DNA from: Diplosphaera chodatii
Taxonomy: Eukaryota; Chlorophyta; Trebouxiophyceae; Prasiolales; Stichococcaceae
DNA length: 64,000 nt
NCBI GenBank assembly: GCA_032358165.1
Contig: JAALGY010000047.1
Location: 310,001-374,000 of the forward strand
Reading direction: 5' to 3'
The position numbers were made by a program, and so were the translations under genes. The notes under the pieces are model-generated. The model was not told the origin of the DNA and searched no databases. It worked only from the letters and a program-made list of their open reading frames with translations. Shown piece after piece: positions 34,234 through 47,200 of the stretch. Every line of letters begins with the position of its first letter. Positions within the stretch are counted from its first letter, which is position 1.

Positions 34234-35222
34234 GCTGCGTCTGCAGCCCGACCTGCTCTGCTCAGTCGGCGTTAGTCAGATGATTTCTTTGATTTGTGCC
34301 GCTGCCGCTTGGACCTGGTGAACTGGACATGCTTGCAGTCATCTGGAGTCCCTGCTGGTGTGCGCCCATTAGATTGCAATTTACATTTAAATGGGTGACC
34401 TGCGTGGCGGTGCCGATCGGTGCAGCACACGCCAGAACAGCAGTACTGATTGATTGTGATAGTGGTAGCTTCACAATTTTGCTCGATGATGAGAAGGTGT
34501 AAGAAGCAGTGAGATACCCTGTGCAATGGTCTGTTGGATCGATCAACGTATGCACCGTACATAAGCAAACACGCTTGCCGTACACTGCAACAAGCAGCTT
34601 GGGCAGTGGCACGGTGCTGCTTTGCGCATGTCACACTGTCCAGCATTGCTGAGGAGCAGTGCCTGGCGTCCCACCATGCTGCAGCAGTGCATCTTCGTCA
34701 CTTCAGTGCACCATCATTACAGCGTCAACGTGTTGACACAGCATGACTTGTAGCACCTGGATCTCAGAGACCCGAAATCAGCAAGCAGGGCAGATCTGCG
34801 GCAGCGCAGTGGCTCAAAATCACCTGCCCTGAAAACATTCAACCAGCATGACATCCTGAAAGTACCACAGATACCCGACAGCATACCGCTGAGCAATGCA
34901 ACATGAACAACGTTGAGTGCAAGGTGTCTTCGTGACGTGTCAAAACTGTGCATCTGGAGAGGTTGCACTGGCTCCCTGAACCGTAAAAGTAGTGAAAGGC
35001 AAGCAAAGCGGCACACTGAATGAGCCAGTTGTGCCTGCTTTGCAGACAAAATCCATGCCCGCCAGTCTGCAGCTGACATGAATGGATGCCGCTGCGCCTG
35101 GTGGTTGCACTAGTGTGTGGGCATTGCCTAGTGGTGTGCGGGGCATGACAATCGGCGGCAGGCGGGGGCGTCCCCACAGTCCTGCTGCTGCCGTGTGTGA
35201 AGCATGACGCGGGTCAGCCTTC
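34234..35222. other. Gene-poor stretch, nothing recognised
   Basis: Nearly 1 kb with lower GC content than its neighbours and no exon-like text on either strand. The right end must contain the 3-prime UTR of the disintegrin-like gene. Confidence 0.45.
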
Positions 35223-38200
35223 TCAAACCGGCTTTGTTGCCGGGCAGTAGGGTCCCTTGAGCTCCTTGCGGTAGTCCACACAGAAGTCCTTGGGGCACTT
35301 CTTACGGTAGCCGTCGCAGTACTCGGCGGCATCGCACGGCCCAGCCGCCTCGCGGCACACCTGCATAGTACGTCGACAGCCAGCTCCAGTGCTGCTCGGG
35401 ACAGACAGCTCGACCTTTCACACCTGCTGACAGTGTCGAAGCCCCCGGAGTCTCAGGCCTCAGCACAGTGCAGGTGTTTGTTGCAGTGCAGTGGTGCACG
35501 TGACGTCCTGAGCTTTAGACACAAGAGGATAGGACAGGCATTCTGCTGCCTGCAGTCCATGACACCCTGTCCGCTTTACACGATTGCCTGCTTGCCACTG
35601 AAAATCACTACAGGATGGCGCACCTTGCCACGCCTCTCGACCATGTCCTCGCACTTGGGGCTCTTGCCCGAGCAGTAGTCGGCAACATCGCAGTCGCCGT
35701 CCTTCTCGCGGCACATCTATCACGGCACACACACACACTTGTTGCAGGGTCCTCATCATGCACAAGCCTGACGGTCCCACTGCGGTCACAGCCTGCATGG
35801 CACCTCATGCGGCGTGCAGCAACAGATTGCAGCTGACCCAGAGCATGCACAAATTACATGCAGGAGCGCAGCGGAGTAGAGTGAAGCCCAGGAGGCACAG
35901 GTTTGAGTAGATAAGGTGAGGCTGCGGGCAGTACATGTTGGTGAACAGGATCATGCAATCACCTCGGTTTTCGGCTTGAACTCGTCCATCGGGCACTTCG
36001 CATCGTATCCAGTGCAGTACTCGGGTGCGTCGCACTTGCCATCAGCTGCGCGGCAGAGCTGCAGCGCAGAGGTCCTCATCGTTCAGGTGGTTCTAATCAC
36101 CCTGGTCAACCAAGGATGTGACATGATGCCCAGCTTTTCGCTGCAGCTTGTTTGGCCGTTTGATAATGTGTGGGCATGTCTGTGCAGATCTGGTAGCGGC
36201 GTGATGGCAGGAAGATGCCTCACCAACGTTTTGGGGGCGTATGCGTTGGTTGGGCACTTGGAGTCCTTGCCGGTGCAATACTCGGGGACATCGCACTCGC
36301 CGTAGCTCTTACGGCAGACCTGCATGCAGCAGCTGCACTTGTGAGGGCCACAGCCCCGGACCTATTGTCATTCGGCTTCGTTAGCAACACAAGGGCGGGG
36401 ACATGGACTTGCTGCGCTGCTGCAGCAGGAGGCATGCAGGGGCGCCAGCTGCAGTCCTGCCAGAGATCGTTCGACGGCCCAGTGCAACACTACTGCAACT
36501 GGTTCGCACGGGTGGTAGCAGCAGGTATGGCATAGAGTCGTGCCCCTCACTGTTCATATGGGCCAATAACCACTGCTTACCGTGGTGTTCTCGCGGAACT
36601 CGTTGGCAGGGCACAGGGCGCTGTATCCGCTGCAGAAGGCATCCTCCTCGCAATCGCCCTTGCTCGGTCCACACACCTGCACAGGGAGCATGCGTGTAAC
36701 ATTGGGGTCAAGCCATAGCGGCACTCGAGGCTCTGATCGGAGCGGCGCCTGTGCTTTCAGGGCAACCAAACTGACGCAGTGTGCATGTTGGTCGGTTGGC
36801 AAGTCCCAGATATGCTGACTGATGTCACAGACATGCAGGCAACGAGCTGGTCACCTTGTACTTTGGCAGGAACTTGTCCTCGGGGCACTTGCCCTTGTAG
36901 CAGAACTCCGGAGCGTCGCAGGGACCCGCGCTCGGGCGGCAGACCTGCCGCCACAACACACAGTGTAAGTTTACCTTCACTGACAGTGCCAGAGTACGCA
37001 TGCTGGCGGCAACGGATGGCGCGCAGCAGGCTCCAGCGCAGGGATGAGGGCCCTCACCTTGTGGTAATGTTCGTACTTGTCCTCGGGGCAGTCGCCACTC
37101 TTGCCTGTGCAGTACTCGGTCTTGTCGCACACGCCTGTGCTTGCCCGGCAGACCTGCACAAGGACAACCGTACGAGTGCTTGGCAACCAGCTTCCAAGCA
37201 ATGCAAGGCATTGAGCTCGCGGTCTGGCACATCATGCTGGTAGGCACAAAGCCACGGCACCATAGCTCTAGAAGCACTATAAGGAGGTCGCACCACGGTG
37301 TCGGGCTTGTATCCGCTCAGTGGGCAGATCGCATCCTTGCCATTGCACTTTGCACCGTCGTCGCAGGGGCCGGTGCTGTTGCGGCACACCTGCACCCAGA
37401 GGGGTGTATTTATAGTTTGAACAGACATGCTGGTGCAGCAGCGGCCACAGAAGAGCAGCAGAGGTTGCGGCCAGGGGCGCTGCGGCGTCCCACCAGCGTC
37501 AGGCAGATCAGCAGCGGACATCGGCCAGCAGGCATCATAACACACACTGCTGGCATATCGAGCGGTCCCGGCTCTTGGGCCTCACATAGGTGGCGCCGCG
37601 GAGCTCGTTCAGGGGGCAGTAGCACTTCTTGTCGTAGTACGCCGGCAGGTCGCAGTCGCCAGCCGCCTCGCGGCACAGACCGCCGGGTTTCGCAGCGTCT
37701 GGGCACTCGTACTGCACAAAGCCAACAGGAAAGTCATTGTGTCTGGAGCTCTGACACGCAAGGCGAAAGGCTGCCTGCAGCCAGCTGGCAAGGCAGGGTC
37801 ACAGGGCAGGCGAACCCACAGGCAGTGCAAATGACGAGTGGCCGCAATCCGGTTGATCCTTGGCAAGAGCAGCTCAGCAGCCGCAGACTGACCGTGCCGC
37901 ACTAACACCATGGGTTACGGGCCGTGACACCTCAGCTACTCTCCAGCGTGCTGGCAGAAAGGCCAGTATTGCACGGCGTGCCATGCCCACTGGCGCTGGG
38001 GCATGCAGCCCTGCGCCGTGCACACGTGCACAGGGAATGACAGACAGATGTCACGTGTCCATCGGCAGCTGGGGGAGATTGAAAGATCCCAGTGACCCAC
38101 CTTGGCGGTGTACTTGCATGTCTTGCAGCCCCGGCCTCCCATCCGGCTGCTGTCATCGCCGCAGGGCGTGCTGCCGTCGCCCCTGAGGTGCTTGTCGGAG

Positions 38201-40257
38201 GCGTAGATCTTGATCTCGTCGCCGCACCTGGCAGCAGGAAGCAGCTCATTCTGCGCCTGACGTTGTCAAAATCTACGCGCTCTCCTCTGCACACGACGCG
38301 ACTCGCCAAGCGGTGACTCTGTTTGGGGGACCATGCACAGCAGGGGCCATGGAAGCAGCAGCCAGCCTCTGAGTATATTTCTGCTGGCAGGACCAATATT
38401 CAGGGCAGAAGCGTGGTGCAAAGGTCGCACTTGAGGTACAGCTTTGCGATGATGTCGCCGCCCCAGGACGAGTAACGGTTGCACTTGCCGCCAGCAGAGA
38501 TGGTGATGTAGCCGATCTTCTTCGCGAAGCAGTTCCTGCAAGCCACGCAGGCAGGCACAGCTGACCGCACAGCCATCCGGGCAGCAAGAGTGCGTTGAAT
38601 GGCAGCGCAGTGCAAATAGTGTGCCAGATCCTTGCGTCAAGCAAGTCGCCAACAGCCCATGATCAAGGCCAGGGTCGGTGGGCTCACATGAGCAGCTCCA
38701 TCCAGTGGAGTCCATCAGAATGAGGGACTCACTTGACAGCCACCTTATACTTGCCGCCCGCGTCGCACTTGAGGTCAGCCTTGGGCAGCCACTCGCAGCC
38801 GTCCTTCAGCACCTTGCCGCAGTTGGAGTCCTTGCAGCTCTGTGCGGTGGCAGCAGGGTCAGAAGGATTCAGCCAGAGCTGTGATGTGTTCGGTCACCAT
38901 ATGGCACGGCTGGGCGCCCAGATGTACAGCATAGCTGTGCGCGTAGCGCAGCAGCACAAGCGGGCATGCCAAGCACTGCTGCACAGCCCCATCGCTGCTG
39001 CTGGGATCAGTGCAGAGCTCGAAACTGTACAAGATGTGTTGGTGCAGTGACAAGTGACAGGCAAACATGATCACAACTTTCACGGCGCTTTGCGCACCGT
39101 ATAGTCAGGCTGCGGGCTCGTGAGCAGCTGCCGTCCTGAGATGCCATCTCCCGCACGCGCGTCACCACCTGCGGTCCACCAGGCTCCACATCACATAAGG
39201 CCGGATTGAAAGTAGGTTCTGACGCGATCTTGTCTCGATCCATCCTTCCGAGACCATGCTGACGGGGCCTCTGATGTGGAGTCACCACACAGCCTTGTCG
39301 CCGCAGGCGCGCAAATCTAGCTGGTTACATGAATCCATCATGCACCAGAGCTCCCGCCGTGGGTCGCGCCCGCTCGCAGATGTGTGTGCATGCTGCATGC
39401 ACTATCTGAAGAGGTGTTACTGGTGCAGCGAAGACGCGAACTAGCCCCGATGTCTGACGGCACGAGCAAACGTAGAAGATACAGAACTACAGAGTAGTGC
39501 TGGCAGCCCTCCGTCCGGTCTGGGTGCTGACATGCAAGGGTGGTCCCGCAAGTGAACGGTGCTAGGTAGCAGCCGCCCAATCTTGCTCTGAGACGCGCAC
39601 GAAGCACCACCCCACGCTTGAGTAGTTGTATAGAGCATGTTACCAAGCAACCAGAACAGCCGTGGCTCACGGACGGTACGGCGGGTGCACGCTCTATCTA
39701 TCTATCTGCCGCAACCTGCCACCGCACCAGTGGTGACAACGCCGCCTTTTTTCCCACAACGAGCGGAAGCGACGAGTTAGCACCATTGTATACAATGCAT
39801 GCGGTCCTCGACTCCCCAAAAGGGTGGTCTCGCAACCGAGAGCGGGTCTGGCGCCCATCACGCAACGCAAGCGAACCTCTCACACGCGCTCGCGCGGACG
39901 CTCTGCGCTTCAGTCGTCGTGCGCACGAGGAAAACCCACCCCCAGAATGCAATATAGCGCACGCGATGCGTAATACCCAGCGACGTGCGCTCCGCGCATG
40001 CTGGGCTGTGGACCGCAGCCGTCCCGTGTGTGTCGGCACGCAAAGTCAGCAAGCAACGGTCCTGAACCAGCAACTACATGCGCACAGCACGCAAGACAGG
40101 CTGTATAAGAGTATCAGAGTACTCTGCAAATTGAACGACCGCGTTTAAGTGTTCCTGGCACTGCTGCACCAGAGTTTTAGGTGGACAGCTTGCAGGTGCG
40201 CGCACCTGTTGCGAAGAGCGCCAGCGCCAGCACCAGGAGCGCGGAGGTGGCCCGCAT
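35223..40257 (-). CDS. Secreted cysteine-rich protein with nine tandem disintegrin-like modules
   Basis: 451 residues in 14 exons: 40206-40257, 39098-39135, 38733-38839, 38431-38535, 38101-38227, 37586-37711, 37294-37389, 37058-37153, 36855-36944, 36581-36676, 36224-36319, 35963-36058, 35624-35716, 35223-35360. Exon 1 is a signal peptide (MRATSALLVLALALFATG). Exons 3-5 encode a separate Cys/Lys-rich domain (CGKVLKDGCEWLPKADLKC and GYITISAGGKCNRYSSWGGD). Exons 6-14 each encode one module with the pattern C-R-x3-G-x-C-D-x2-E-x-C-x-G-x4-C-P, e.g. VCRPSAGPCDAPEFCYKGKC. This matches the C-terminal half of the ADAM/snake-venom disintegrin fold, including its R-x6-D loop. No HExxH protease or transmembrane segment was seen. 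A secreted or cell-wall adhesion/binding role is inferred. The first module is atypical (DLPAYY) and lacks one Cys. Confidence 0.86.
39650..40140. other. Compositionally distinct stretch inside disintegrin-like intron 1
   Basis: Intron 1 (39136-40205) is about 1.07 kb, far longer than the other introns of this gene. This part has few of the CTGCAG/GCTGC words common elsewhere and more CGC/ACG and A-runs. It carries a short TCTATC repeat near 39696. It may be an inserted element; no terminal repeats or coding capacity were found. Confidence 0.35.
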
Positions 40258-41281
40258 GATGACGAGTTACACGAGTGTCACCGGCAGCAAGCTGGTGGCG
40301 GCGAAGTGATGTGCCCAGGATGCGCTGCAGAGGCGAAGTGGTGCGAGGAAACCAGGAAAGTGTTAGACGATGACGAGGATTGATCTCGTATTTATCTGCA
40401 AAGTTGGGGAGGAATACTTGAAAGAACCCTGACACAAACATCAACAGGTTCCATATATGCACAGATGCAGCGGATGTGAGACAGCTGTTTCGAGAGTCTC
40501 AAAACCTCGGGCAAATCTGAACTGTGATTGTGTGTCGTACCTGCCTCCTGCCTGCAGCACCGCAATGGGGACCTCATGTCTCAGGCGCCCCTAGCAACTG
40601 GGCCGGCGCACTGATAACCATGCGACCGTTGATATCCGCCACGTGTAATGTATATGAAGATGCTAATGAGTGCGCCACCAACGGACTACTATCATACATA
40701 TTGCTTGCATCGCAGCAGCAGCAGCGGGCATCATCTGTGGCTGGCGTTCTGTATCCGCGGCTTACATCAGCGGCCCTGAGTCGCGCTCTGCCGATCTTCG
40801 ACCAATGCACGGCTGTCGTGAGCAGCAGTGCAGGCAGACAGCATAGACATTCAAAATTATACTAAAGCTAGCTGGTGCATGCCTGCCGCGCCTACATGTC
40901 TCTTGCACATCTGAGTATACAGTCAGGATGCACACGCTTCACCTACACTCCTACACCTGGGTACACCTATCTACATGCCCATGCCGACTGGACTAACCCT
41001 ACTGCCACCGCCCCGTCACCGCCCTGTCTCGCTGACGTGCCAGGCTGACGAGCTGCCCAGTGCGCTGCTATCTGCTTGTGCTTGGCACGCGCCATGCACC
41101 CCTGCGCCCCAGGTGAAGCTGTAGGCTCGCCACTGGCGCCGCACGGCTGCTCTGCCGCCTGCTGGGCGATCGACACCGCGTCAATGCCACAGCCTGCTCT
41201 GCGGCCACCTTGGCGGGCTGCAGCCTGCGCTGCTCTGCTCTGCTCCGCCTCGCTCTGCTGTGCTCTGCTGCAGGGTGCGCT
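40258..41281. other. Intergenic region upstream of the disintegrin-like gene
   Basis: About 1 kb between the signal-peptide exon and the 3-prime end of the E-Syt-like gene. No coding text was recognised. Near 41225-41275 there is a CTCTGCTCTGCTC-rich run. The promoter of the disintegrin-like gene should lie in the left part. Confidence 0.4.
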
Positions 41282-44200
41282 CTAGCTCTCGAGGACTCCA
41301 AGCCACTCGAATTCCACGTCCAGCAGCAATGCCTTGCCACCCGCCGTCACCTCCCAGGCCTGCGCGCAAGTGACACCAGTCCATACCACACTGCCAGCAG
41401 ACTCAGTGCCAACAGGTATATTGCAGGAGCATCGTCAGCACAACCAGTGGGTGGTCGCCTTGACTGCAGATGTCCACCCATGCACAGGTGCGCCAGGATG
41501 CTGCACAGTTTCACATGTGAGGCTGCAGCCGCGGCGCACCTTGTGCAGCTTCCGGGCAGTTGCAATGTCGCGCAGCGGCACCTGCACGCGCGCCGGCTGC
41601 GTCGGCATCTCCCCCTTGGCCTCCCAGTCCCACAGCGACTTCTCCTGTTGATGAGATCGGTCGAGGCTTGAAACGAATGACATTGAACAGTGGAAAGAGG
41701 CAGGCACAGCTTGGAGCACTGTCTCCCTGCACTAAGGGGGTGTGCAACTGAAGGGTTGCGCCAGCGCTGACAGGCTCTTGAGCTCCACAGGCAAGTCAGT
41801 TTGGAATGCAGGGCGAGTCGTTGAGGGCTCAGGTGCAGTGTGGCACATGCAGGGGCGCTGACCTCCTCGTCGGCGATCCAGTGTTGGTCGAACACCTCCA
41901 GCTCTACCTCAGTGTCTGGCGCATCGGCCAGGTCGCCGTCCACCACGAAGTCCAGCACCTAGTGCCAAATTCTTTGTTTATTTAGGGTTTTGGTGAGAGC
42001 ACCGTCATGGCTTCTTTTGCTGTAGGGTGGTAGACCGTGCCTTATCAGCTGCTACCCTCAGATCTGGCACATGCCTGCGCGCTGCACAGCAGCAACCGCA
42101 CCTCGTCGTTGGCGATGGCCTCGTCTTCTTTGCGCCCCCTGGCGGCTGACGTCGCCTTCTTGCGCTCCCCCACCCTCACCACCACATACCTGCAGCATGC
42201 AACACTCAACATGACAGCCTCCTGCTCAAGAAAGCTTGTCTACAGCAGTCACCCTGCAAGGCCATGCTGCCTATGCCACCACCTCCCGCGATGTCACAAC
42301 TACAAGAACATACCAGGTATGTCCTGACGAGCACGCATTACAGAGCAACTGTCACCTGGCGGGCTGCACTCCAGGGTGGGCATGTGGGTGGTGCAGCTTG
42401 ACCTCCAGCACCCCGCCCCGCAGCGCATTCAGGATCTTGGCCTCGGTCTCGTCGCCGCCCGCCAGCTGGCTGCTGGAGGTGGCGTGGCCCCGCCGCGCCG
42501 CCTCCGCAGCCGCCCGCGCCTTCCGCACCGTCTCCGCACCCACCTGCGCATCGGCACATCGGGAAGCGGCTCAGGAGCTGCGAGTGGGTCAGCAGGCAAC
42601 ACCCGCAGCCAGCCCGGCACCGGTTCATGCCGTCCCACGACCACTGCCGTGTGCAGACACCTGCGGGCCAGCCATGGTGCCTGCTGTGTGCAACATACCG
42701 CTACTGCCATGTGCAGCTTGCAGGCCCTTACATCCTGCCTGCAAGTGCGGTTCGAAAACAGAACTGCCTCTGCTGGCCTTTGTGCAAAACCCTGCAACGT
42801 CTGGTCACCTGGACATATGTCAGGACCAGGTGCAGCTTGCAGGCGTCCTTCTCCCGCTTGCTCTGATGACGAGCTGCCGCAACCTGCTCGTCGAGGCCCA
42901 CGCGGCTGCGGGGGCTGCCGGACCTGCTTCCCGCTTCCCTGGCGCCGCTTGTTATCCCTGCTGCGAGGCCGCCCTGGTCGATCGTCGAGTGCTCGGGGTC
43001 GCTGTTGCGCTGCCGCCTCAGCTCATCACGGTAGGTGTTGCCGGCGCCGCCGCCATCCACACTGTGGCGGGCGCTGGGCACGATGGCTGTGGTGCCGTTG
43101 GCGCCAGCGCCGCTGGACGGCTGCTCCTGCACCCAGATGCCCAAAGTATACATTCATACCCGGTGACGGCACAGCCCACAGGACCTCGACATGCAGGGAC
43201 GGCACTGTCTAGGCACAGTGCTGCAGATGTACATCTGCAGCCACCCTGACTGTGTGGTGAGTGCGAAGCATTGGTTGTGTACACACAAAAGCAGCTCACC
43301 TGGCCGCTGTGCTCGCGGCAGGTGCCGGACCCGGAGCGGCACACGCCCGGCGCTGATTCAATTTGCGCCACATCGTCCACCTGCTCAGGAGATGACAGAC
43401 GACGTCAGCAGCCAGTCGTCAGCCCATCAGCACATCCAGGTACACCGCAACATCGTCATTGACCTGGGAGCTTGCCAGGAGCATGCGCTCTCGGATGCAG
43501 GTGCAGCAAGTACGATGCGCTTCTTTGACAGGGTGCCACGGTAGGTGAGTTTCCCTGTCCCACACACGCATCAGACGGAGTCACGTGAACGGTACCATTG
43601 AGCATAAGAGGCATCCAACCTGTGTGGGACCGCCGCCGCTGCCGACCGCGCCGCCCTCTGCATCTGCGGCAGGCGGCAGGCCACTGCGATCGCTGCCCTG
43701 CAGAGCTGGCAGCTCATCTTGCGCCCGGCCACCCTGCAGCGGGTCCTCCTCGTTGATCGGCACCTCGTCCGGAGGCGTCACCTCATGCACCTGCAACAGT
43801 TCGGACTTCCCTCAGTGAGCTGCTCAGGGGCCATGGGATGTGATTGGCTCGGCACCCAACACTGAGATGCCGAGCCGCTGAACAAACAGCAGCGGCCGCC
43901 CTTGATTGGTGCCTGCCTGCCTTGCTTTGAGGTGGAGAAATGCTGGTGCACATGCGACTGGGCAGTTGAAGCATGTCCAAACTGTACCTCTGGTGTCACA
44001 GTGTCCACATTTCCGAAACCCATCCCCCCAGGGTCGTTAACCTGCATGTGGCAAGGGACATGAATATGGGCATGGTCGTCACCATGCAACCTCACGTCAT
44101 GCTCTGGCCTGATGTTCCAGCACAAGCCGGAGTGACAGCCATGATGTGTGCTGGGGCGGAAGCACACATCAGACACTTGCCCACCCAGACCACAGGGCCA

Positions 44201-47200
44201 GAGAGACGGAGGTGTGCACAGTACTGCCTAGTCATGTAAGAGTGCAGGTGATTGCTTGATGCAGCACTGCTGCAGCTGCAATCATCATACAGCACCTGCG
44301 AGACCAGCGAGCCCTGGCCGCCCCGCTGCGAGGACATCGCTGACATGGCGCCCTTGAGCGCCTTGAGGCTGACAAACGACCTGCGGGCAGCAGGTTGGGT
44401 GAGTGTGTGAAGCGGGTTTCTCAAAGGTGGGAGCTGTGGCTGCATACAGTGCTGCTGCTGGCCTCACTTGCACACGCAATGCCGGTCAGCGCTCCAGCGC
44501 ATGAAACTTCTGGGAAGAGGAGCATTCAGGTGGCAGTTCACAGAAGGGGGCGCACTTGTGGGTGAGCTGCACCTCGGTCCACATGTCCTTCTCGTCATTT
44601 GTGGGCAGCGCTCGGATGGGGATTTGCACCCTGCAGCAAGGCGTGTGAGAATCGAAAGCTGAGGAGTGCAATAGAACAAAGACCACAGGGCCTCAAGACG
44701 GCCACGTCAACATCGCTGCTGACGGGGCATGCTGAGAGCAAAGGGCATAGCCATGTCGGTGACCAGCAAGTGCTGGGGATATAGGAGAAGCTTGAGCAGC
44801 AGGGCAGGGTGACTCCCCCCGTCCATTGCACAGCACATCATGTGCAAGAAACTCGTACCCACAGCTCAAAGGCTGCAGCAGCAATTACATCACAAAACAC
44901 AGGCTTTACTATACAAAGGGACCCCACCTGCCGATCTCGGTGTCGCCCAGCACCCGGTCATGGTCCTTCAGCACAATCTGCAGCACCTGGTTCTCTGCAG
45001 CACGGGAGACTGTATGTGTCAAACATCTCAGCAGACAGGTCTGGCACACGGCAGCCGCTGCCCCTGACTCTCGTGTGTAACAGCTTTGGAATGGAAACAG
45101 ATGCACATCTGCCTGTCGTAGCCCTGCTTTGCAGCGCTATTTGTCAACTGGCGGCGCAGGCGGCGAGGCACCTGGGAAGTGCACCAGGAAGCGGAACTCC
45201 TCGTTCCACTTGGGGCAGCGGCTGTTCCACACTACGCGCGTGCGCTTCGTGACCCTGTTGCGCACGCTGAGCCTGCAGCGGGGGTCCATCGGATCTGGCT
45301 CAGGGGCGGCAGTGAGGATGCACGCGCATCACGACGAGGACTTGTGTTCACGTGCAGAAGCTGCCAGTAACCTCATTGCCAGTGCAGCATGTATGCTTGG
45401 GAGTCTCAGCGATGGCTGATGTGTGGTGCTTCCAGGCAGCTGCGTCAGTGTTCAATGCTGAACATGGCGTCAGGAGGGGGCAGCAGGCGCACTCGACGAA
45501 GGTGTCGGGCTTGGACAGCAGGGAGCGCCAGTCCAAGTTGGGGATGTTGACCGCCTCTGCAACGTTTACGAACAGCAGCCCACGTGGCGGCGGGTGCCGA
45601 GCAGCTGCGCCCGGCTGCAAAGTGCCAGACAGCATTGCTCATGTTGGACATGTGCAATGTGCCCTAGATGCCAAGGCTGCCTGCAGAAGTATTTCATAGC
45701 CAGACGAGTGGAGTGCTCTGCAGAAAGCGCTGACATTGGTGCCCTCAGGAGCGGCCAAGCAGGGCTGTCTTGTTTGCCGCGTTTGCCAGAGACATTGGCA
45801 CAAACATGGGAGGCTGGGGACAGCAGACACAGACGTTTAAGCTGCAAACATGCTACAGTGCTGGGTGCTCCTGTAAGAAGAGGAAGCCCAGCGCAACATC
45901 CACAAGGGGCCTCTGCAGCCTTCATGCACCAGGTCACCGTGAGCGGGATGCTGATGGACTCGGGGAGCACGTACGGCCGCAGCAGGATGTCGCTGATGAA
46001 GTAGTGCACGAAGGCCTCCAGGCCAGGCAGCACCATCAGGTTCAGGTACTCGTACAGCGTGATGCCGAAGCTGAAGCGCGGCATCTCCACCAGGGACACC
46101 TGCAGGGTCATGCCACAATGATGCAACAAACAGCAGATCTGACCGTCATGGCAGCAGGTGATCACCTCCCTCGCTGCCGACTGGTGCATGTGTTTTGATT
46201 TCGTGTTGCACAGTTCCTTCACACTCTGCTCTTCTGACCTCTTGCTTGTTGCCAACTGTTTGATAGCTGTACATCGGCAAGCACCTGCAGGCTGCCGACG
46301 ACGGGGATCCTGTCGGAGATGGCGGTCAGCGACGTGCGCACCCTCCCGGAGAAGCTGACGTTTGTGACGCCCATCTGCAGCAGGCAGCAGGATGCGGACC
46401 ATGGCAACCGCGTACATGCAACTCTCGCAGGCGTATGAGTGCACACTTGGGCTCTCGAGTGCAGGCTCCTGGAGGCTGTCTGTGGCCACCTTGCACTCAG
46501 ACAGGCTTGCACAAGCAGCTTTGAAGCATACATGTAGGGTTCCACGTGTCACATGCGGACGACAGCCACCTTGATGAAGACGAGCTTCGACAGGAAGTTC
46601 GTGATCCAGGACATGACCGCGATGCTGCCGATGAGCGGCAGGTGATCCGGCAGCAGCCGCACCTGCATTTTACACGACATTGGATCACGAGGGGTTCTTC
46701 GTGGGGGGCACGTGCTGGAAGTCCGGGCGTGCTCGTTGTGCATGCACAGACATGGGCAGCCCCATGCCAGAACCTCATGGACGGCACCATCAGTGTTCAC
46801 TCAAGCGGTGCAATCACCCGGAGCGCAATTGTAGCGGTCGACGCCCACACCGCATCGGTCTCCACTACCACGTCGTCGCCTGTTTTCTCCCCTGGGTACA
46901 CCTGCAAACGCCATTTGATCTCTTAAAGTCCGTACCAGCTGCAGGTCACTTCTTGCTGCACGTGCATTCTCTGCAGGGAGGATCATAGCTCACACCTTGA
47001 TACCCTTGACCCGGGGCGGTTGCCTGCCAAAGTTGAATCTGCAGGGGGACACCCAGACACCGACATCATCCCTTGCCTCTGCACTTGATGCTCGAGAGGT
47101 GTGTCTGCACTGCAAGGAAGTCTGCTCGGCATCGCCACTGGCATACTGTGCACTGCACCGAATGCTCACTCCGTCAGCGAGATGTCGCCAATCCAGCTGG

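Noticed and set aside
35223..37711. Regularly spaced repeats as a possible CRISPR array
   Set aside because: The repeat is a protein-level module with spliced exons, not identical DNA repeats with unique spacers.
39800..40110. Possible tRNA or small RNA gene in the disintegrin-like intron
   Set aside because: No cloverleaf, TTCGA-type T-loop or paired stem could be assembled by eye.
42236..43249. Plus-strand open frame of 337 codons
   Set aside because: Antisense to well-supported E-Syt exons 18-20. No recognisable protein features.
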